DNA of 64,000 bases from an uncultured Planktomarina sp. (GTDB lineage Bacteria > Pseudomonadota > Alphaproteobacteria > Rhodobacterales > Rhodobacteraceae): assembly GCA_943788425.1 (NCBI GenBank), contig CALSQF010000001.1, forward strand, positions 310,001 to 374,000. The letters run 5' to 3'. Each line of letters starts with the position of its first letter. The first letter of the stretch is position 1. This document shows positions 1 through 7,823 of the stretch, piece after piece. Under the pieces are notes generated by a model. The model was not told the origin of the DNA. It ran no database searches and was given only the letters and a program-made list of their open reading frames with translations. Both the position numbers and the translations under genes were made by a program.

Positions 1-3000
1 TGTCAACAAGGACAAAGGATTGACCGCCGCTTGCGGAGTTTCCAATGCGCCGCGGAGGGTGAAATTAAAGCCAATCAACCCCTCCCCACGCCGGGTGAGA
101 ACTGATCCCAAGCCATTGAGCAGGTAAAAGGGTGACAAGACACCTTGCATGTCGAGCTGTTTGCGTTTGGTATCGACATAGCCGTCCATGGACATGCCAA
201 GAGAAGGTCCGACCGCACTGGAGCGGAAGATCGTGAACAGCTCTTTGTTAATATTGAATTCACCCTCAATGGTCGCAAAGAAAATGCCTTTTCCATCCAA
301 TTGATCAGGCAAGCCGATAATTGACGCAGCGCTGAGCAATTGTGCAATCGCCGGAGCATCATTGACGCGAACCGAGGTGATATTCATGACGCCGTTCCAG
401 CCATCGGCATGCGGTGCGAGATCCAGTATCATCTCGCCGCCGCTGGCCTGTCGCAACAATCCTGCATCGCGCAAAACGCCGCCTGCGTCCTGCGATGTGA
501 CGGACAGGCGCAGTCCCGCACCCTGGCCGGACATTTGACCTGTGATGCCCAAACCGCCATTGACGCGACCGCTAAAGGCCCCGCCAGCCGCGAGACCGCC
601 GTCAAAATCGGCCTTTACGTCACTGAGAAACAGACTGTTCGACAGCTGCAGCCGGCCCAAATTGAAGGACAAAGGCATTGGCCTCGTCGCGCCCGTAGGC
701 GCAGGATCACCGCCCTTCAATTTTCCGAAGCTGCGCAGATCCATATCTCCAGACAATAGCATGCGCATGGGAGCGCCAGCTCCCCGGTGAATAATGGTTG
801 CGGCCCCATCGAGCCAATCCCCAACATCCAAGCGCGACAGCAAGATACGGTCGAGACCATCGTCATCGAATTGAACCGCGCCCTCAAGAGACAAGCCCTG
901 CGCCTCAAGCGACAAAAGATCCACCTGCAATGGCTTGCCAAAAACCCCTTGCACCCGCAATTGCGCCAATTGCGCCGTCGGCTTTGACCAGTTCAATGCG
1001 GCAGATTGCAACTCTGTGCCCATCAGATCGGACGTCAGCTCAAAGCCCACTGGCTTATTTTTCGCGATATTCAAAAGCAAAGCGCCCTCTGCGCGCCCTT
1101 TTAAACTGCCCTCTGGCAGACCGATATTGAGCGCTTTGAGGCTCTTCGGGGTCAGCTCAAATTTTGCAGTCACTTGGCTGGACAAATTTGGTGCACCCAG
1201 TGGTTGCGACCAACGGCCCTCAAATGGAATATCAAAGACTCGCCCGGCTCCTGAAATTTCGATCAAATCTGGCGCCCCTGTCAATTGCAACAGCTCAGCC
1301 GTGAAGATGCGCCCCGGCACCAAAACCTCACTGCGCAGATCGTGCAACGTACCGGTTAAATCATAGGCCACTTCACTCGGTTTGACCCCCGATTTCAGAC
1401 GGGTTTCAATTTCAATGGCCAGCTGCGCCTGCCCTGAAACATCATCAATGCCGCGTTTGGTCTTTGTGGGTATCTCAAAGGGTTTGTTGTCCATGAGAGA
1501 CATCACGGTTGGAACGGATCCCGTGCCTCTCAGATCAAATATCACCGGCGGATCAGGCACGCGCACATTGGGCACACGCATGATCGAGCCATCCATATGC
1601 AAGCGCCCGCCCTCAGCGGCTTGGACATAGCCACTCTCCAAGGCCAAAATAAATTCATCACGCTCGAAAACGCCGTAGCCGATACCCTCCGAAATCACCG
1701 GCATATGCCGCATGAATTTCACGTCCGCCTTTTCAAACTGAAAGCTACTGGCCAAGATCGCCGCTGTACCCGCTGTTTGACGCAGATCCACGGTCAGATT
1801 TTTGAGTGTTCCGTTGCGCACGTTTCGCCCAAACCAGCGCCGGCTTTTGGTATTTAACATCTCCGGCCACAGGGTCATGACGGTTTCGGTGCCTACCGAA
1901 GGCACCCGCCCCTGCCCGTCATATGACCAACCTAAGGGCGTTAGCGCAGCTTGGCCAGAAAGACTCAGATTGGTCCCATTCACCTCAGCCTGCAACAAGC
2001 CCAAATCAAGCGTAAGCGGATCATAATTCAGCTTCACCTGCCCACTGGCAGCTGTCACGCGTAATGGCTCCGGCCACCAGGGTGTTTTGTCAAATATTGC
2101 GCTGTCCACATCAAGATTCAAGACCATCCCGCTAGAGCTGCGCTGCGACGACCCGCCCAGCTGCAACAATGCATAGCCCTCTGCCGAGATCGCGCCCCAA
2201 TCACTCTTGATCAAGGCACGCGAGACATCGAGGCGCGCGCGTTTGGGATCATATGTGAAATAGGTTTTCGCTTCACTGTAGGAGACCGGAGAACTTTCTG
2301 GACCGGCGCTCAACGTGCCTGCGCCAAAATCGAGCAAGGCGTTCAATGTGCCAACTTTGCCTTGGGCGCGCGCGCTGCGAAAACTTCCCGACAGGGTGCC
2401 CCCCACGAAATTGAGCCAGGTCAGCGCTTTAGATTGGACTGCAAGATCCTGCGCCGGCAGATTGTCGAACTCAGCCCCCAAAGTACCAGCGCCCGGCCCT
2501 GTGGCATTGTAAAACAATCCCAAAGTGGCCAATTCGCCCCCTCCAGCTAAAAGCGCTAAATCCCCCCGCAGAGCCATCAGTCCATTTTCACGCAGCGCAG
2601 ATAAGCGGCCGCCGTCTAAGGTCCAGGCGCGCTTGGTCACTCGGTCAGTATAATTAACGACCAATTGATCCAAGCGCGCTTCAGTCAGGCGGCTAAAATA
2701 CTCACGTTCGAAGAACGCCTCTGTGGCACTCAATATCTCATCCAAAGAGCCTATGTCGGTCGCATTTTCTGAGATAACAAAGCCAGCGTCAAAGCTTCCA
2801 TCAAGCCTACGCTGCAGATCGACAATGGCATCCGTCAGCGTCAGAGATCGGGGCGAGATCTCCCCGAATAGCAGCGCCGGCCCATGGATCACCACATCCA
2901 AGGCACCAAACTGTACCCCAGCGCCGGTTTGCCCATCCGAAAGGTGCACCCCATGCAGCACCAACTGAGGATGAAACAATTCGGTAAGTCCCAACTCGGC

Positions 3001-3231
3001 ATGGCTAAATTCCACGATTGGCAATGTACGATTAGCGTTCAAAACTTGCGATAACTTCACCCGTAAGAGCTCAGGCACGGGGAGCGTGCGATCTTGCATA
3101 ATCGCCACCAACAACCCGAAACACAGCAAGACCGACCAGCACAGCGTATAGACCGCCACAGCTAGCCGGGACACTGGCCGGCGGCGCGGGGGCGCTTTGG
3201 TGTCTTGATCTTGCTGAGCAGATTGCGCCAT
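1..3231 (-). CDS. AsmA-like / DUF3971-type large envelope protein (3' end cut by window)
   Basis: An open frame of 1077 codons runs from an ATG at 3231 to the window edge without a stop. The N-terminus has a basic stretch (PPRRRP) and one membrane segment at about residues 24-45. The rest is a long, beta-rich periplasmic body typical of AsmA/YhdP/TamB-like proteins, which are thought to bridge inner and outer membrane and move lipids. The last visible residues (LRGALETP, then VNPLSLL) match the conserved family end, so probably only some 15-30 residues are missing. The gene is divergent from the bcp-like gene with about 80 bp between them. The family call is good, the exact substrate is unknown. 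Confidence 0.8.
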   Translation of the reverse strand, partial: MAQSAQQDQDTKAPPRRRPVSRLAVAVYTLCWSVLLCFGLLVAIMQDRTLPVPELLRVKLSQVLNANRTLPIVEFSHAELGLTELFHPQLVLHGVHLSDGQTGAGVQFGALDVVIHGPALLFGEISPRSLTLTDAIVDLQRRLDGSFDAGFVISENATDIGSLDEILSATEAFFEREYFSRLTEARLDQLVVNYTDRVTKRAWTLDGGRLSALRENGLMALRGDLALLAGGGELATLGLFYNATGPGAGTLGAEFDNLPAQDLAVQSKALTWLNFVGGTLSGSFRSARAQGKVGTLNALLDFGAGTLSAGPESSPVSYSEAKTYFTYDPKRARLDVSRALIKSDWGAISAEGYALLQLGGSSQRSSSGMVLNLDVDSAIFDKTPWWPEPLRVTAASGQVKLNYDPLTLDLGLLQAEVNGTNLSLSGQAALTPLGWSYDGQGRVPSVGTETVMTLWPEMLNTKSRRWFGRNVRNGTLKNLTVDLRQTAGTAAILASSFQFEKADVKFMRHMPVISEGIGYGVFERDEFILALESGYVQAAEGGRLHMDGSIMRVPNVRVPDPPVIFDLRGTGSVPTVMSLMDNKPFEIPTKTKRGIDDVSGQAQLAIEIETRLKSGVKPSEVAYDLTGTLHDLRSEVLVPGRIFTAELLQLTGAPDLIEISGAGRVFDIPFEGRWSQPLGAPNLSSQVTAKFELTPKSLKALNIGLPEGSLKGRAEGALLLNIAKNKPVGFELTSDLMGTELQSAALNWSKPTAQLAQLRVQGVFGKPLQVDLLSLEAQGLSLEGAVQFDDDGLDRILLSRLDVGDWLDGAATIIHRGAGAPMRMLLSGDMDLRSFGKLKGGDPAPTGATRPMPLSFNLGRLQLSNSLFLSDVKADFDGGLAAGGAFSGRVNGGLGITGQMSGQGAGLRLSVTSQDAGGVLRDAGLLRQASGGEMILDLAPHADGWNGVMNITSVRVNDAPAIAQLLSAASIIGLPDQLDGKGIFFATIEGEFNINKELFTIFRSSAVGPSLGMSMDGYVDTKRKQLDMQGVLSPFYLLNGLGSVLTRRGEGLIGFNFTLRGALETPQAAVNPLSLLT

Positions 3232-3314
3232 TGTGCAAAGGGCCCCTTTCAATTTCTGCATTCTGGCCTAAAAGATAGTTCGTAACAATGGCTCTCAGAT
3301 ACCCCGAGGATATG

Positions 3315-3782
3315 ATGATCTCAATCGGCGATAATGCACCGCAATTCACCCTGTCAACCAACGGAGGCGGCCAGTTTTCTTTTGCGGAGGCTGCCGGCAA
3401 ATATTTGGTCTTATATTTCTACCCAAAAGACGACACCCCGGGCTGCACCAAGGAAGCCATTGGATTTTCCGAAGAACGCGCGGCCTTCAAAGCGCAAAAT
3501 GCGTTGGTGGTTGGTGTGTCGCGCGATACAGTCCAAAAACATGATAAATTCATCAGCAAACACGATTTGCACATCCCTTTGATTTCCGACGAGGAAGGAC
3601 GCCTCTGCGAAGCATTTGGCACATGGGTTGAGAAGAACATGTATGGCAAAACCTATATGGGCATAGAGCGCGCCACGTTTTTGATTTCTCCCGAAGGGAA
3701 ATTGCTAGAAATTTGGCGCAAGGTCAAAGTGTCTGGCCATGTCGAAGAGGTTTTATCCCGGTTGCAATCGCTAAATTCATGA
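3315..3782 (+). CDS. bcp: Thioredoxin-dependent thiol peroxidase, Bcp/PrxQ family
   Basis: A peroxiredoxin of 155 residues that would reduce hydroperoxides in the cytoplasm using thioredoxin. The peroxidatic motif TPGCTKEA places the active Cys at residue 44. The second Cys that E. coli Bcp has five residues later is Ile here, so it is either a 1-Cys type or uses another resolving Cys (one lies in EGRLCEAFG). Start choice: GAGGA lies four bases before the ATG at 3315. In-frame ATGs at 3288 and 3312 are possible but have poorer spacing. The stop overlaps the next start (ATGA), so the DUF455 gene is probably co-translated. Confidence 0.9.
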   Translation: MISIGDNAPQFTLSTNGGGQFSFAEAAGKYLVLYFYPKDDTPGCTKEAIGFSEERAAFKAQNALVVGVSRDTVQKHDKFISKHDLHIPLISDEEGRLCEAFGTWVEKNMYGKTYMGIERATFLISPEGKLLEIWRKVKVSGHVEEVLSRLQSLNS

Positions 3783-4609
3783 TGGCTTTGGCACAAATGG
3801 CCTGCGCGGTGCTGAACACTGCGGAAGGGCGAGCCAAATCTGCCCTGTCCAGGGAATTTGCCGCGCAATGGAACGCCGCGCGCGCCGCCGAAGACGATGT
3901 CGAAATTGGCAGCTGCACGCCGCCGGACACGCCCGCTCGCCCGAAAGCGCCCGAATTACGCGCGCCGCGGGATGTACCGAGACGCAAAACCGGCTCCAGA
4001 GAAGGCCGCAACGCTCTCTTGCATGCGGTGGCCCATATTGAATTGAATGCAGTGGATCTTCATTGGGATCTGATCGCCCGGTTTTCGCATATCCCAATGC
4101 CTTTGGGATTTTATGATGATTGGGTAAAGGCGGCAGATGAGGAAAGTAAACATTTTAATCTGATGTGCGACTGTCTTGAAGCCCATGACAGTTTTTATGG
4201 TGCTATGCCCGCCCACGCCGGCATGTGGCGCGCAGCCCAGGACACTCAGACGGATTTTCACGGTCGGTTGGCGGTGGTGCCTATGGTACTTGAGGCGCGC
4301 GGGCTGGACGTCACCCCCGGCATGATCCGCATTTTCGAAAATGCAAAAGACACGCAGGTCGTTGAGGCGCTCAATGTGATCTATGCTGAGGAAGTCGCCC
4401 ATGTGGCCTATGGCTCGAAATGGTTCCATTTTTTATGCGGGCGGGACGATTTAGACCCCAAACCTTTGTTTCACGACCTCGTGCGCCGATATTTTCATGG
4501 GCCTCTCAAGCCACCTTTTAACGAGGAAAAGCGTGCCGAAGCTGGGATCGCACCCGATTTTTACTGGCCCCTTGCAGATGAAATGCCGCCGCCACCGGCG
4601 ATGCGTTAG
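3779..4609 (+). CDS. DUF455 ferritin-like domain protein
   Basis: A protein of 276 residues of the DUF455/COG2833 family. Paired E and ExxxH motifs typical of a four-helix di-metal site are visible: HIELNA, EESKH, LEARG and EEVAH, all in the second two thirds. The first 85 residues are Pro/Arg rich and less conserved. The function is not established in the family; a di-iron oxidase or hydroxylase role is inferred from the motifs. The start at 3779 overlaps the bcp stop by ATGA, which indicates coupling to peroxide defence. Confidence 0.85.
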   Translation: MMALAQMACAVLNTAEGRAKSALSREFAAQWNAARAAEDDVEIGSCTPPDTPARPKAPELRAPRDVPRRKTGSREGRNALLHAVAHIELNAVDLHWDLIARFSHIPMPLGFYDDWVKAADEESKHFNLMCDCLEAHDSFYGAMPAHAGMWRAAQDTQTDFHGRLAVVPMVLEARGLDVTPGMIRIFENAKDTQVVEALNVIYAEEVAHVAYGSKWFHFLCGRDDLDPKPLFHDLVRRYFHGPLKPPFNEEKRAEAGIAPDFYWPLADEMPPPPAMR

Positions 4610-4751
4610 AGGCTGTGAGCAGGAACAAGCCGATTAAATCAATTTTAAAGAACTTGCCTGTATCAAATTCGTTGCGACAGATTGACCATTTGGGTATTCA
4701 GTTCTCGACTGATACCGCGCGCGTCGGCCCCTTGTAGATTGGAATTGAGAT

Positions 4752-6074
4752 TTGTTCAGTGCACTTCGGCTAAAGTCGCCACAATTCCTGGAACGGCTCA
4801 TGCCTGAGAAACGGCTGTTTTTGCGCAGCGGAACCGGCACGCGTTTTATTCGCCTCTCACCGCTGTCACAAATTTTCGCCATTACCATATCAACCGCATT
4901 CATCGGTTGGGCAATTGTCGCAACAGCCATCGTTTTGCTCGATACCATCGGCACAGGCAATTTCCGTGATCAAGCCCGGCGCGATCAGGCCATATATGAA
5001 GAGCGATTAAATGCCCTCGCCGATGAGCGCGACACCCGGGCACAAGAAGCTTTGACAGCGCAGGAACGTTTTAACACGGCCCTTGCGCAGGTCTCCCAAA
5101 TGCAATCGGAGCTTCTAGCATCAGAAGATCAACGGCGCGAATTGGACCGCGCGATGGAAGTGATGCAGGCCACGCTGCGCCGGGTCATGGGTCAGCGCGA
5201 GCTTTTGCAGCGCGACCTTGATCAACTGGCCGCGCAACTCGACAATGACGCGCGCAAACCTGTTGATGATAGCTCTTCGGAATCTGTGGCCAGCACGATG
5301 GATTACGTTACCGATACGCTAGAAGACGTGGCTTTAGAGCGCGATCACGCCCGCCGGCGCGCGTTCCAAGCACATGAAGAAATGGCCAATTTGGAATTGG
5401 AAATTCAATTCCTAGAAGAAAAAAGCGACCAAATTTTTCGCCAGCTGGAAGAAGCTATGAGCATTTCGGTTAAACCGCTCGACAAAATGTTCCGCAACGC
5501 CGGGCTGAATACCGACCGTTTGCTCGAACAGGTGCGACGTGGCTATTCGGGAAAGGGGGGCGCCCTCGCCCCGATCACCTACGCCCCCGATACGCTCAAC
5601 ACGGTTGATCCAACGGTTGACCGTGCCAATAATATTTTGGCTCAACTTGACAAGCTCAATATCTATCGCATTGCCGCAGAAAAGGCGCCCTTTGATATGC
5701 CGGTGAAATCTGCCCATCGTTACACCAGCGGCTTCGGTCCGCGCTGGGGGCAGATGCACCGTGGCTCTGATTTTGCTGCAACCCGCGGAACCCCCATTTA
5801 TGCCACCGCCGACGGTGTGGTCACACGCGCGGAATGGGGGAGCGGTTACGGCCGCGTTGTCTATATCAAACATGCGTTTGGCATCGAAACTCGCTATGCC
5901 CATTTGGCAAAAATTCGCGTAAAAACTGGCCAGCGCGTTTCCCGTGGACAAAGGATCGGTGATATGGGAAACTCAGGCAGATCAAGCGGCACCCATCTTC
6001 ACTATGAAGTCCGCGTGAATGGTAAAGCCGTAAACCCAATGACATTTATCAAGGCAGGAAGAGATGTTTTCTAA
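4752..6074 (+). CDS. M23 (LytM-type) peptidoglycan peptidase with coiled coil
   Basis: A cell-wall endopeptidase of 440 residues, or an activator of the wall-amidase type. Order: short cytoplasmic N-terminus, one membrane segment at about 36-62, a long Glu/Arg/Gln-rich coiled coil at about 75-240, and a C-terminal M23 domain from about 305. The zinc and catalytic residues are present: H336 and D340 in HRGSDFA, H384 in RYAHL, and H415/H417 in HLHYE, so it should be active. The start is TTG at 4752, chosen because the stretch LERLMPEKRLFLRS is usually included in the family. An ATG at 4800 is the alternative. It overlaps the bactofilin gene by 11 bp, so the pair probably acts together in cell shape. 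Confidence 0.85.
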   Translation: MFSALRLKSPQFLERLMPEKRLFLRSGTGTRFIRLSPLSQIFAITISTAFIGWAIVATAIVLLDTIGTGNFRDQARRDQAIYEERLNALADERDTRAQEALTAQERFNTALAQVSQMQSELLASEDQRRELDRAMEVMQATLRRVMGQRELLQRDLDQLAAQLDNDARKPVDDSSSESVASTMDYVTDTLEDVALERDHARRRAFQAHEEMANLELEIQFLEEKSDQIFRQLEEAMSISVKPLDKMFRNAGLNTDRLLEQVRRGYSGKGGALAPITYAPDTLNTVDPTVDRANNILAQLDKLNIYRIAAEKAPFDMPVKSAHRYTSGFGPRWGQMHRGSDFAATRGTPIYATADGVVTRAEWGSGYGRVVYIKHAFGIETRYAHLAKIRVKTGQRVSRGQRIGDMGNSGRSSGTHLHYEVRVNGKAVNPMTFIKAGRDVF

Positions 6075-6552
6075 AAGCAAAATCAACGACCCATCCGCGA
6101 AACCTGACGCCGCTGCAGCCGAAACACCCGCTGCGCCGATCAACAAACCGGCGGCAGAATTCAAGCCCGCAGCACCAAAGGCAAAACCGCCCGCATCGGT
6201 CCTGTCATCTGATCTTCACGTCACGGGCAATCTGAAAACCACTGGCGACATCCAAGTTGAAGGCCGGGTAAACGGCGACATTCGCGCCCATCTCTTGACC
6301 ATTGGGGAAGGTGCAACCGTTAAAGGCGAAATCATTGCTGATGATGTTGTCGTCAATGGCCATGTAATTGGTCGCGTGCGTGGTCTTAAAGTGCGGCTAA
6401 CCTCAACGGCCCAGGTTGAGGGTGACATCATTCACAAAACCATCGCAATTGAAAGCGGCGCACATTTTGAAGGCTCCGTGCAACGCCAAGATGATCCTCT
6501 GAACCCAGGGACGGCCAAGAAATCGGCGCCAGCCCCGGCAGAAAAACAATAG
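6064..6552 (+). CDS. Bactofilin (polymer-forming cytoskeletal protein)
   Basis: A bactofilin of 162 residues. The Ala/Pro/Lys-rich N-terminal tail (about 1-40) is followed by the beta-helical DUF583 core (about 45-140) with repeating Gly-Asp/hydrophobic turns (GDIQVEGRVNGDI, GEIIADDVVVNGHVIG) and a short flexible tail. Bactofilins polymerise without nucleotide and scaffold wall enzymes. Its overlap with the upstream M23 peptidase gene is a common arrangement and supports a shared operon. A strong terminator follows directly. Confidence 0.92.
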   Translation: MFSKSKINDPSAKPDAAAAETPAAPINKPAAEFKPAAPKAKPPASVLSSDLHVTGNLKTTGDIQVEGRVNGDIRAHLLTIGEGATVKGEIIADDVVVNGHVIGRVRGLKVRLTSTAQVEGDIIHKTIAIESGAHFEGSVQRQDDPLNPGTAKKSAPAPAEKQ

Positions 6553-6572
6553 ATCAATTCCGTTTCGGGATC

Positions 6573-6602
6573 AAAAGGTGTGGCTTTGGCCGCGCCTTTT
6601 TT
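6573..6602 (+). terminator. Rho-independent terminator after bactofilin
   Basis: The 8-bp stem GGTGTGGC / GCCGCGCC (two G-U pairs) with loop TTTG is followed by six T. A-rich bases 5' of the stem pair with the T tract, so it may also stop transcripts of the convergent prfB gene. Confidence 0.8.
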
Positions 6603-6614
6603 ATTGGTGATCTC

Positions 6615-7739
6615 CTAGTCGCCCTGAGCCTCAGCCCGCGATTTTCCGGAGGCGTTCATCGCCAAAGTCGCCGCCATTAAGGCATCGAGGTCCCCATCCA
6701 ATACCCCTTTGGTGTCTGAGGTCTCATAAGAAGTGCGCAAGTCTTTGACCATCTGATAGGGCTGCAGCACATAACTGCGGATCTGATTGCCCCAGCCGGC
6801 GTCTCCTTTATTATCATGCGCCTCGTTGATCGCCGCATTGCGCCGATCCAGCTCCATTTGATAGAGGCGGGATTTCAACGCCTTCATCGCGATATCGCGG
6901 TTTTGATGTTGTGATTTTTCCGAACTGGTCACGACGATCCCTGTTGGATGGTGGGTAATGCGCACGGCAGAATCTGTGGTGTTCACATGCTGACCACCGG
7001 CCCCAGAACTGCGATAAGTGTCGACGCGAATATCGGATGGGTTAACTTCGATCTCGATACTGTCATCCACCACGGGATAGACCCACACCGAGCAAAAAGA
7101 CGTGTGCCGCTTCGCCGCGGCGTCAAATGGGCTGATCCTGACCAAGCGATGCACGCCCGACTCTGACTTCAACCAGCCATAGGCATTATGCCCCGATATC
7201 TTATAGGAAGCCGACTTTATGCCCGCCTCTTCACCAGCCGTCTCTGATTGCAGCTCGACCGTATAACCTTTTTTCTCAGCCCATCGCACATACATGCGCG
7301 ATAGCATCAAGGCCCAATCACAACTCTCGGTCCCACCAGCGCCAGAATTGATCTCAAGGAAAGTGTCGTTGCTGTCCGCCTCCCCATCCAACAGCGCGTC
7401 AAGCTCTTTTTCCGCAGCCGTATTTCGCAGAGTCTTCAGAGCCTCTTCGGCATCGTTGACGACCTCTTCATCGGCCTCCTCAGCCCCCAACTCAATCATT
7501 TCCAAATTGTCCGACAGATCTTGGCGAATTCCCTCATAAGTCGCGATCGCATCGACGAGGATCTGACGATCCCGCATCAGCTTTTGAGCCCGGTCTTGAT
7601 CATCCCAAAGACTGGGATCTTCAATCATGGCGTTGTACTCTTCCAAACGATAAGGTGCGGTGTCGTAGTCCAAACGCTTGGCCAAAAGCCCAAGAGACTT
7701 TTCGATGGCTGCCACAACATTGACCATTTCCGCGCGCAT
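6615..7739 (-). CDS. prfB: Peptide chain release factor 2
   Basis: RF2 of 374 residues, which reads UGA and UAA stop codons and triggers peptide release. The tripeptide anticodon-like motif SPF (RISPFDAA) and the catalytic GGQ loop (SGAGGQHVNTTDSAV) are both visible, followed by the conserved basic C-terminal domain. The frame is continuous from MRAEM onward, so there is no programmed +1 frameshift as in E. coli prfB. The gene lies downstream of the penicillin-binding protein gene on the same strand with an 84-bp gap. Confidence 0.97.
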   Translation of the reverse strand: MRAEMVNVVAAIEKSLGLLAKRLDYDTAPYRLEEYNAMIEDPSLWDDQDRAQKLMRDRQILVDAIATYEGIRQDLSDNLEMIELGAEEADEEVVNDAEEALKTLRNTAAEKELDALLDGEADSNDTFLEINSGAGGTESCDWALMLSRMYVRWAEKKGYTVELQSETAGEEAGIKSASYKISGHNAYGWLKSESGVHRLVRISPFDAAAKRHTSFCSVWVYPVVDDSIEIEVNPSDIRVDTYRSSGAGGQHVNTTDSAVRITHHPTGIVVTSSEKSQHQNRDIAMKALKSRLYQMELDRRNAAINEAHDNKGDAGWGNQIRSYVLQPYQMVKDLRTSYETSDTKGVLDGDLDALMAATLAMNASGKSRAEAQGD

Positions 7740-7823
7740 ATCAGACCTACCAGATTATGAAGTTCACTTGAGATTGGTCTACCCAAGCCAGGAGCGCTTG
7801 CCAAGCGCTACAACTGATTTTCG

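Noticed and set aside
5412..5951. Long open frame on the minus strand inside the M23 peptidase gene.
   Set aside because: The plus-strand protein has clear catalytic motifs, and the reverse frame shows no family feature. It is a shadow frame.
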